Source: an uncultured Chitinophagaceae bacterium
Lineage (GTDB): Bacteria; Bacteroidota; Bacteroidia; Chitinophagales; Chitinophagaceae
Direction: 5' to 3'
Assembly (NCBI GenBank): GCA_937919945.1
Contig: CALESY010000158.1
Span: 1-16,595, forward strand
DNA: 16,595 nucleotides
Position numbers and translations under genes: made by a program. The notes below the pieces were generated by a model. The model ran no database searches, was not told the origin of the DNA, and saw only the letters and a list, made by a program, of their open reading frames with translations. This document shows positions 7,114 to 12,645 of the stretch, piece after piece. How positions within the stretch are numbered: the first letter of the stretch is position 1; each line of letters starts with the position of its first letter.

Positions 7114-7209
7114 ATGAAAAATCAAATGCAGGTTAGCAATTGCTGCGACACTACGAACGACTGCTGCGGTGGTAATACGGATTGTTGCGAGGGCATGGGT
7201 TGCTGCTAA
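7114..7209 (+). CDS. 31-residue cysteine-rich peptide of the ars operon
   Basis: A short ORF from ATG 7114 to TAA 7209. The peptide has eight cysteines, all in four vicinal pairs (10-11, 17-18, 24-25, 30-31) separated by 6, 5 and 4 residues rich in Asp, Asn, Thr and Gly. The regular CC spacing, acidic linkers and position just downstream of an ArsR operator suggest a thiol peptide that binds arsenite or another soft metal, similar in idea to metallothionein or phytochelatin but unrelated in sequence. Its CC end matches those of ArsR and ArsM, the genes on either side. Alternatively it is a cysteine-coded leader peptide controlling the hairpin at 7217-7245. I do not recognise a described family. 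No signal peptide is present, so it would be cytoplasmic. Confidence 0.7.
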   Translation: MKNQMQVSNCCDTTNDCCGGNTDCCEGMGCC

Positions 7210-7216
7210 GCTAAAA

Positions 7217-7245
7217 AGTCGGGCAGTGTGAGACGCTGCCCGACT
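7217..7245 (+). terminator. strong hairpin between the Cys-rich peptide and arsM (attenuator or partial terminator)
   Basis: AGTCGGGCAG (7217-7226) pairs perfectly over ten bases with CTGCCCGACT (7236-7245) around a nine-base loop. It begins seven bases after the peptide stop codon and lies 36 bases before the arsM ATG. Only a mixed ATATATACTTTTC tract follows, so full termination is uncertain. It may lower arsM expression relative to the peptide, stabilise the upstream mRNA end, or act as an attenuator. Confidence 0.65.
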
Positions 7246-7281
7246 ATATATACTTTTCATACACAGTAAAAACAAGATAAT

Positions 7282-8124
7282 ATGCAAACGGAACAAGAAT
7301 TGAAAGAATTAGTAAGGCAAAAGTATAGCGAAATAGCCTTACAGGATAAAGAAACGAATATGAGTAGCTGCTGTGGCAGTGGTGGATGCAGTACAGAGGT
7401 GTATAACATCATGAGCGATGACTATACCAAACTTGAAGGGTATAATGCCGATGCTGATTTAGGACTGGGCTGTGGGTTGCCAACGGAGTTTGCACAGATA
7501 AAAGAAGGCGATACCGTCATTGACTTAGGTAGCGGAGCAGGTAATGATTGTTTTGTAGCACGTAGGGCAACGGGGGAAAAGGGTAAAGTAATAGGCATAG
7601 ACTTTACAGAGGCTATGGTAGAAAAAGCCAGGGCAAACGCGGAGAAAGTAGGGTATAACAATGTTGAGTTCAGGCAGGGAGATATAGAGAAAATGCCTGT
7701 TACAGCTAATGTGGCCGATGTTGTCGTAAGTAATTGTGTACTGAATCTTGTACCGAATAAAAATGGGGTGTTCAAAGAAATATATCGTGTCCTGAAACCC
7801 GGCGGGCACTTCAGTATATCAGATGTTGTGTTGGTAGGTCATTTACCCGAAAAGCTGCGCAATATTGCTGAAATGTATGCTGGTTGCATCAGCGGTGCAA
7901 TACAAAAAGAAGAGTATTTGGGCTTGATACAAGCTAATGGCTTTACGGACATCACACTACAGAAGGAAAAAGCTATAATTGTTCCGGATGATATATTGAA
8001 TCAGTACCTAAGTGCAGAAGATATTGCAGCGTTTAAGGCAAGCGGTACAGGTATATATAGTATCACAGTGTTTGCTCAAAAACCTCTTACAACTACCTGC
8101 GCACCGGGTAGTGGCTGTTGCTAA
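7282..8124 (+). CDS. arsM: arsenite S-adenosylmethionine methyltransferase
   Basis: Methylates As(III) using S-adenosylmethionine to give methylated, partly volatile arsenicals, in the cytoplasm. The 280-residue protein has the SAM-binding motif DLGSGAGND (81-89), GIDFTEAM (105-112) and the three conserved arsenite-binding cysteines of ArsM: C64 (GLGCG), C152 (VSNCVLNL) and C202 (AGCISGA). The 50-residue interval from C152 to C202 is as in known ArsM. Extra cysteines lie near the N terminus (C30, C31, C36; possible counterparts of the fourth ArsM cysteine) and at the C terminus (C273, C279, C280). It follows the Cys-rich peptide and a hairpin. The metallophosphoesterase ATG lies 19 bases after its stop, so the downstream genes are probably in the same transcript. 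Confidence 0.95.
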   Translation: MQTEQELKELVRQKYSEIALQDKETNMSSCCGSGGCSTEVYNIMSDDYTKLEGYNADADLGLGCGLPTEFAQIKEGDTVIDLGSGAGNDCFVARRATGEKGKVIGIDFTEAMVEKARANAEKVGYNNVEFRQGDIEKMPVTANVADVVVSNCVLNLVPNKNGVFKEIYRVLKPGGHFSISDVVLVGHLPEKLRNIAEMYAGCISGAIQKEEYLGLIQANGFTDITLQKEKAIIVPDDILNQYLSAEDIAAFKASGTGIYSITVFAQKPLTTTCAPGSGCC

Positions 8125-8143
8125 ACTGATAAATATACCCGAT

Positions 8144-8917
8144 ATGAAAATTGCATTATTCTCCGATATTCATGCCAACTTGCCGGCACTTAACGCGGTA
8201 CTTGCAGATATTGATAATCGCCAACCAGATGCGGTCTATTGCCTGGGAGACCTTGTAGGCTATAACATTTGGCCAAACGAAGTGATTGCTGAAATAAGAA
8301 AGCGTGGTATACCTACTATTGCCGGTAACTACGACTTTGGTATAGGGCGCAGCAGCGACGATTGTGGCTGTGCATACAAAACAGATGAAGACAAAGCGCA
8401 TGGCAAAGTGTCTATAAGCTATACCAACGAAATAGTGGGTATAGACGAAAGGACATATCTCAGAACATTGCCGGCACACATAAGGGTGGAATATAAACTG
8501 AATGATGATATAGCAAACCTGCTACTGGTGCATGGCAGCCCCCGAAAAATAAACGAATACCTTTTTGAAGACAGGGATGAAAAAAGCATGCTTCGCATTA
8601 TGAAAGATGCAGATGCTGATATCATGTGTTTTGGACATACACACAAACCATACCATAGAGTAGTAAATGATGATACTGATGGGGTAATAAAATACAGGCA
8701 TGCCATTAATATAGGTTCTGTAGGTAAACCCAAAGATGGAGATGTAAGGGCTTGCTATGCCATATTGCACATAGACGAAAATTATGGAACTGCCAGTGAA
8801 AAAGGCTTTGAGGTAGAATTTGTGCGGGTAGAATATGATGTGGAAACTGCAGCAAAAGCAGTAGAAAACAGTCCATTGCCAAATGCTTATGCAGATATGC
8901 TACGTAAAGCCTATTAG
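8144..8917 (+). CDS. calcineurin-like metallophosphoesterase (YfcE/MJ0936-like) of the ars operon
   Basis: A 257-residue cytoplasmic phosphoesterase. All metal-binding motifs are present: D8-I-H10, GDLVG (35-39), GNYD (61-64), H130 in LVHGS, and GHTH (164-167). An in-frame extension upstream overlaps arsM out of frame and is rejected, because MKIALFSDIHAN is the classic start of the family. The fold resembles small bacterial phosphodiesterases, but the natural substrate is unknown. An inserted DDCGCAY segment (72-78, with C74 and C76) directly after the GNYD motif adds a CxC pair that could bind a soft metal. It sits between arsM and the DUF2490 gene, whose ATG is six bases after its stop, which strongly implies an arsenic-related role not yet explained. 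Confidence 0.88.
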   Translation: MKIALFSDIHANLPALNAVLADIDNRQPDAVYCLGDLVGYNIWPNEVIAEIRKRGIPTIAGNYDFGIGRSSDDCGCAYKTDEDKAHGKVSISYTNEIVGIDERTYLRTLPAHIRVEYKLNDDIANLLLVHGSPRKINEYLFEDRDEKSMLRIMKDADADIMCFGHTHKPYHRVVNDDTDGVIKYRHAINIGSVGKPKDGDVRACYAILHIDENYGTASEKGFEVEFVRVEYDVETAAKAVENSPLPNAYADMLRKAY

Positions 8918-8923
8918 CAGTTT

Positions 8924-9649
8924 ATGAAGAAGATATTACTTACAGTATTTGCTTTCTGCGGAGCAGTTATAGTATACGCACAAAGCCTTAATCATATTGG
9001 TGTTTTTCCAACTATAGACCATAGTGGTACTATAAATAATAAGCTGGATTATAGCTTCTATTATTTTGCACAACTACATGCATATAACGATGAGGTAAAT
9101 AACCAAACAGAACCTACAGGGTTGTTTGTATTTTATAGCGAACAGGCACTGCATTATAAACTCAACAAGATGCTTACCCTGTCAGGCAGCTATGTGTATG
9201 AGCGACAATATCCGTTTGAGAATAATTACCGAAACGAGAATCGTTTTTATGTGCAGGCAACCTATAAATATCCACTGAATAAAGCGAGCATCAAGCATAG
9301 ATTGCGTTTTGACGGACGCTTTGTACAAAACAGGCTTACAGGAGAAACGCCATTTACACATAGGATCCGTTATTTAGCAGGCATCAGCTTGCCTGTTGGC
9401 AAAAAAGATAAATGCTATTTTACTGCATACAATGAGTTTTTCTTTAACACGTACAAAGGTGCTACCGTTAAATATGCAGAAAACTGGGCGGCAGTAGCTA
9501 TCGGCATAAAGACAGGCAAGAATAGTAGCGTAGAGGCTGGGCCATTGTATATATTCTGGGTAAATGACAACATAGGTACGCTTAACAATTTTTATTATTT
9601 ACAAGTGGCGTGGGTATCACACATCAACTTCAATAAAAGACAACAGTAA
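8924..9649 (+). CDS. DUF2490-type outer-membrane beta-barrel protein
   Basis: A 241-residue exported protein with a signal peptide (residues 1-20, cleavage after VYAQ). After it come alternating aromatic/polar strands typical of an outer-membrane barrel, for example HYKLNKMLTLSGSYVYERQY, then HRLRFDGRFVQNRL and HRIRYLAGISLPVG. The HRLRFDGRF and RIRY elements match the DUF2490 pattern. It ends without a C-terminal aromatic-strand signature clear enough to be sure. Its stop overlaps the aquaporin start (TAATG), so the two are translationally coupled. In this context it may be the outer-membrane exit for arsenite or methylated arsenic released by the inner-membrane aquaporin; that is inference. 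Confidence 0.75.
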   Translation: MKKILLTVFAFCGAVIVYAQSLNHIGVFPTIDHSGTINNKLDYSFYYFAQLHAYNDEVNNQTEPTGLFVFYSEQALHYKLNKMLTLSGSYVYERQYPFENNYRNENRFYVQATYKYPLNKASIKHRLRFDGRFVQNRLTGETPFTHRIRYLAGISLPVGKKDKCYFTAYNEFFFNTYKGATVKYAENWAAVAIGIKTGKNSSVEAGPLYIFWVNDNIGTLNNFYYLQVAWVSHINFNKRQQ

Positions 9650-10296
9650 TGAAAAGATACATAGCAGAGTTAACAGGCACATTTGCACTTGTGTTTTGTG
9701 GCACAGGGGCTATTGTTATTAATCAGCAATCGGCTGGAGCTATTACACATGTAGGTATCGCCATTACTTTCGGTTTTGTAGTAATGGGGATGATATATGC
9801 TTTAGGCAATGTATCTGGAGCGCATCTGAATCCCGCAGTTAGTATTGCATTTGCAGTAGCTAAAAAGTTTAAAGTCAAAGAAGTGCTGCCATACATTATA
9901 AGTCAATTGGCTGGTGCGATGCTGGCAAGCGCATTATTGAAAGTACTCTTCCCGGAAAATGCAATGCTAGGAGCTACACTGCCATCGGGTAGCGATATGC
10001 AATCCTTTGTATTGGAAATACTGTTAACATTCTTCCTGATGTTGGTAATACTGAATGTGGCACATGGCAGCAAAGAGCAGGGCATGTTTGCAGGCTTAGC
10101 TATTGGTGGCGTGGTATTGCTCGAAGCCATGTTTGCAGGCCCTATATGTGGTGCATCAATGAATCCAGCACGCTCTATTGCTCCTGCATTGATGAGCGGT
10201 AATTTACAATCTATCTGGATTTACATTGCAGCACCAGTAATCGGTGCTATAGCAGCAGTACCACTGCATCATTATTTTAACACAAAAGACGCATGA
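9649..10296 (+). CDS. aqpN: arsenic-operon aquaglyceroporin (NIP/GlpF-like MIP channel)
   Basis: A 215-residue MIP-family channel with six hydrophobic segments and two NPA half-helices: NPA 61-63 (SGAHLNPAVS) and NPA 172-174 (GASMNPARS). Aligned by eye with GlpF, the selectivity filter is F41, A160, A169, R175, wider than a water-only aquaporin such as AqpZ. The loop AGPICGASMNPARS resembles plant NIP proteins and their bacterial ars-operon relatives (AqpN), and works like AqpS of Sinorhizobium, which lets arsenite flow out after ArsC reduces arsenate. The start overlaps the DUF2490 stop by one base, and its stop overlaps the arsC start (ATGA). No ArsB or Acr3 is in the window, so this is the probable arsenite exit. 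The symbol follows the family and is not certain. Confidence 0.9.
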   Translation: MKRYIAELTGTFALVFCGTGAIVINQQSAGAITHVGIAITFGFVVMGMIYALGNVSGAHLNPAVSIAFAVAKKFKVKEVLPYIISQLAGAMLASALLKVLFPENAMLGATLPSGSDMQSFVLEILLTFFLMLVILNVAHGSKEQGMFAGLAIGGVVLLEAMFAGPICGASMNPARSIAPALMSGNLQSIWIYIAAPVIGAIAAVPLHHYFNTKDA

Positions 10297-10679
10297 AGAA
10301 ACTACTATTTGTTTGCATTGAAAACAGTAACCGTAGCCAGATGGCACAGGCATTTGCATTGATGAGCGGAAAGGTAGAGGCATATAGCTCTGGTTCTAAA
10401 CCATCGGGTATTGTAAACCCCAAAGCTATTGCAGCCATGCATGAGTTGGGATATGACCTCGCTAAACACACCAGCAAATCTCTGGATGAAGTAAAAGATT
10501 ATGCACCTTTTGATGCTGTGGTAACAATGGGCTGTGGCGATGCATGCCCGTGGATGCCGGCTAAGCAGCATATAGACTGGCAAATACCCGACCCGCGAAA
10601 CATGGAACCTGAAGAATTTAATACAGTGCGCGATATGATACGCGATAAAGTAAATGAACTGATAGCATCACTGAGCTAA
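10293..10679 (+). CDS. arsC: arsenate reductase, low-molecular-weight phosphatase type
   Basis: Reduces arsenate to arsenite in the cytoplasm. The 128-residue protein has the phosphatase-like P-loop C8-IENSN-R14-S15 (CX5R) close to the N terminus and the aspartate loop D100-P101 (IPDP). A second cysteine pair C81 and C85 in MGCGDACPW lies where S. aureus/B. subtilis ArsC have the shuttle cysteines C82 and C89, but is spaced more closely. The redox partner (thioredoxin or other thiol) cannot be told from sequence. It overlaps the aquaporin stop by four bases, so reduction and export are translationally coupled. It is the last gene of the ars operon; a hairpin follows eight bases after its stop. 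Confidence 0.94.
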   Translation: MKKLLFVCIENSNRSQMAQAFALMSGKVEAYSSGSKPSGIVNPKAIAAMHELGYDLAKHTSKSLDEVKDYAPFDAVVTMGCGDACPWMPAKQHIDWQIPDPRNMEPEEFNTVRDMIRDKVNELIASLS

Positions 10680-10687
10680 AAGCAAAA

Positions 10688-10713
10688 GGCGCGCCTTACT
10701 CGGAAGGTGCGCC
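10688..10713 (-). terminator. convergent hairpin terminator (ars operon end / small minus-strand gene)
   Basis: GGCGCGCCTT (10688-10697) pairs with AAGGTGCGCC (10704-10713) around a six-base loop, with one G-T pair. Read on the minus strand the stem is followed by TTTTGCTTTT, a good intrinsic terminator for the small ORF at 10735-10854. On the plus strand the stem follows arsC directly but has no T run after it, so it may serve the ars operon only weakly. Confidence 0.65.
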
Positions 10714-10734
10714 AATCGCTAAACGTATGAAACA

Positions 10735-10854
10735 CTAAATCGTAGCCTGAATCGCCATTTGTAATGGAATAGCCTGAAAGAAAATGCGAGATTTCTGGGT
10801 TTGTTTAGTAAGCTTCTCATAAATCATCTTTTTTGCCATTATCAAATTCTTCAT
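10735..10854 (-). CDS. possible 39-residue basic peptide, unknown function
   Basis: ATG at 10854 to TAG at 10737-10735 on the minus strand. The predicted product is short and basic: a lysine-rich first half (KK at 8-9, YEKLTKQTQKSR at 12-23) and a more hydrophobic second half (IFFQAIPLQMAIQATI, 24-39). No family was recognised. Support comes from context: it fills the otherwise empty 297-base gap between arsC and the metal locus, and an intrinsic terminator with a T run lies just downstream on the same strand. There is no strong ribosome site, although this phylum often lacks one. It could be a real small protein, a non-coding RNA, or chance. Confidence 0.35.
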   Translation of the reverse strand: MKNLIMAKKMIYEKLTKQTQKSRIFFQAIPLQMAIQATI

Positions 10855-10930
10855 TGCTTGCTTCTGCTAATATAGACGTTGCAATAATCATACCCGTTGG
10901 TATAGTTTTGTTATAATAATGTAAAAGAAA

Positions 10931-10951
10931 AAGCCCCTTTCAAAGGGGCTT
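10931..10951 (-). terminator. intrinsic terminator of the MbnP operon
   Basis: AAGCCCCTTT (10931-10940) pairs with AAAGGGGCTT around a very small loop (stem 10931-10951). On the minus strand the stem is followed by TTTTCTTTTAC. It lies 25 bases after the stop of the last gene (10977) and clearly ends the minus-strand operon. Confidence 0.85.
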
Positions 10952-10976
10952 CAGAATTGTAATAATAATGTCGTAA

Positions 10977-11390
10977 TTAATCACCTTCAGTTACAGGTAT
11001 TATTATTTCATAGCTTTGGTCTGCAGTAATTGTAACGGGTTTGCCTGCCTCCACTTTCAGTTGAATATCAGGGTCCCAACCAACGCCGTATATATAGTAT
11101 TTACCTTTTTTCAATCCGGTAAAGTTGGCTGAGGGCTTCCCATCTGCAACAGTACATTTCAGCGAGTCGTCGTACTGGCTGGGGTTGAAAGTTGGTGAAG
11201 GCAAATCATTGGTATTGTACTTAATGTACATGGTACATTCGTTAATGAATTTACCGTGATGTCTGGGTATTGCAATGATATTGGCATTGCCACCCTTACC
11301 TGCAATCTCTGCCGATTCTTTTCGTTCGCAAGAAGAAAAGCTAAGCGTGCTTATTGCCGATGCTATAATTAATAATCTGCTGAAATTCAT
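10977..11390 (-). CDS. lipoprotein of the MbnP locus, paralogue of the 14101-14553 product
   Basis: From the ATG at 11390 (the frame also opens at a TTG two codons earlier) the protein has 137 residues. A signal sequence ends in the lipobox FSSC (C21), so it should be an outer-membrane-facing lipoprotein. The mature part carries AGKGGNA (30-36), a His pair H44-H45, TMYIKYN (53-59) and a LKKGKYYIYG strand (93-102). These align with the product of 14101-14553 (AGKGGNT, TIYIKYN, LKRGNYYFYV), so they are paralogues of one small beta-sandwich-like family that I cannot name. It starts 11 bases after the MbnP stop and is the last gene before the terminator. A metal-related role is inferred from context and the His and Cys residues. 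Confidence 0.75.
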   Translation of the reverse strand: MNFSRLLIIASAISTLSFSSCERKESAEIAGKGGNANIIAIPRHHGKFINECTMYIKYNTNDLPSPTFNPSQYDDSLKCTVADGKPSANFTGLKKGKYYIYGVGWDPDIQLKVEAGKPVTITADQSYEIIIPVTEGD

Positions 11391-11401
11391 ATACAATACT
11401 A

Positions 11402-12184
11402 TTATTCCAAAACTACTGAACTCAAACTTATCATATTAGCATAGTTGTCTGCTACTGTTTTTGATGTGGCATTTACACTCATCAGGTTGCTGTTTGCAGC
11501 AATCGTTATGTTGCCTGGTGCAAACCACTTCAATACGTCTGCTTTCAGTTTAATGCTCAATTCTTTAGCAGATGAAACCTCCATTGCCTGAGGAAATGTA
11601 ATGGTAACGGTACGCAATGAGCTGTTAGCACCAGTAAAACCGCCAATGTGGTGTACAAATTTTTTATCGGTTGTAGTAGCAGCGGGCGATGAGCCTTCCA
11701 GTTTAGCCATGATGTAGCCTGTAGTCCAGCTCCAAAACATACCTTTCGCCGGGTCTAAGGCACCTGTTTGTGCACCGCTTGTGTTTCTTGCTTCATCCAC
11801 ACCTATCATGAAGCTGGCACTGGTGTAGCTGCCTTTTGTTACATTTTTCAAATGAAAATGGCGGGAAGCTGCTACGTCAGCTTCTACCAGATGATAGCTT
11901 TCAGGCTCAACATATTCAGTGCCATCAGCTTTCTTTAGTTTGATGTTAGTGATGTAGTAGTTAAACTTCGATACGGTAAACGATTCACCTGCCGCGTTTG
12001 TGTAATTACCCGTATTGAGTACTAAATCGGTACTGCCGACAACATTTGCAAACTCAAAGCCTACTTCGCCATTACCGGTTGTAGGTGTTGGAGTAGGTGT
12101 TGGAGTAGGGTCGGGCTTTCTTTCGCATGAGCTTAATGTCAATGCAGTCAGTGTACTTAAAGCCAATATTTTTAATCCTTTCAT
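11402..12184 (-). CDS. MbnP-family lipoprotein (copper-binding family)
   Basis: A 260-residue exported lipoprotein from the ATG at 12184, chosen because the signal sequence MKGLKILALS then starts normally; an in-frame ATG lies three codons upstream. The lipobox is LSSC (C20), followed by a Pro-Thr linker (about 25-36) from a 12-base DNA repeat. The mature part has family features of MbnP: KFNYYITNIKL near the start, the aromatic motif MFWSWTTGYI (149-158), a His pair H178-H179 and a late W220. Methanotroph MbnP binds copper and carries a tryptophan oxidised by the dihaem enzyme MbnH. No MbnH-like gene (CxxCH motifs) is in this window, so the modification is unproven here. It is the third gene of a four-gene minus-strand operon. 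Confidence 0.8.
   Translation of the reverse strand: MKGLKILALSTLTALTLSSCERKPDPTPTPTPTPTTGNGEVGFEFANVVGSTDLVLNTGNYTNAAGESFTVSKFNYYITNIKLKKADGTEYVEPESYHLVEADVAASRHFHLKNVTKGSYTSASFMIGVDEARNTSGAQTGALDPAKGMFWSWTTGYIMAKLEGSSPAATTTDKKFVHHIGGFTGANSSLRTVTITFPQAMEVSSAKELSIKLKADVLKWFAPGNITIAANSNLMSVNATSKTVADNYANMISLSSVVLE
12081..12110. repeat. 12-base tandem repeat encoding the Pro-Thr linker
   Basis: GTAGGTGTTGGA is repeated twice and then partly a third time (12081-12110). On the coding (minus) strand it gives the alternating Pro-Thr linker just after the lipid-anchored cysteine of the MbnP-family protein. Copy number may vary between strains, changing linker length. Confidence 0.7.
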
Positions 12185-12231
12185 AAAAATCATTTTTATT
12201 CAGTTAATAAATAAGACAAGATTGATGCCAT

Positions 12232-12627
12232 TTATGGTTGGCTAACCAGATTAAGTTCTTTTATGCCATTGTTACCATCGTGGTCTATTTCTCCTGTTAT
12301 TAGAAGTAACAGGTTTGTAGAGTCTGTAAGGGTATTTATCCAGTATTTTTTAAAACTAACTTCATTATTATGAGTATGTTCATAGTATGCGAACAATTCT
12401 TTGTTTTGCTCCTTGTTTTTAAGAACTATACTATACCCGTGAAGGTTGCTTATATAACTAATTTTACCCTCTAACCATACAGTATCACGATTATGGATAT
12501 ATTGTCCATCATATAAAGAACTAATATTTATTTTTACTTTATTAGGTTGGGGGGTGTAATTATCTTTTTGACACCCTGAAAACGCAATAAATAAAATTAT
12601 AACCGTAAAATGTTTAAAAAGTTTCAT
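12232..12627 (-). CDS. lipoprotein of the MbnP operon, histidine-bearing, unknown family
   Basis: A 131-residue protein with signal sequence and lipobox FSGC (C19). The mature domain is beta-rich (VKINISSLYDGQYI, TVWLEGKISYI) and looks immunoglobulin-like. It carries an EHTHNNE motif (83-89, H84 and H86) and EIDHDGN (113-119, H116), candidate metal ligands. I cannot name the family with confidence; it recalls small DUF4625-like lipoproteins of Bacteroidota. It begins 18 bases after the barrel gene stop and is followed by the MbnP gene, so it belongs to the same operon. Its role there, perhaps a periplasmic or surface metal binder, is inferred. Confidence 0.7.
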   Translation of the reverse strand: MKLFKHFTVIILFIAFSGCQKDNYTPQPNKVKINISSLYDGQYIHNRDTVWLEGKISYISNLHGYSIVLKNKEQNKELFAYYEHTHNNEVSFKKYWINTLTDSTNLLLLITGEIDHDGNNGIKELNLVSQP

Positions 12628-12645
12628 TGAATTGTAATAGAATAA

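Noticed and set aside
8012..8143. 44-codon N-terminal extension of the metallophosphoesterase frame
   Set aside because: It lies inside the end of arsM in another frame. The typical family start MKIALFSDIHAN is at 8144.
10879..10887. TTGCAATAA, identical to half of the ArsR operator, upstream of the small minus-strand ORF
   Set aside because: The other half of the palindrome is missing, and a nine-base AT-rich match can arise by chance.
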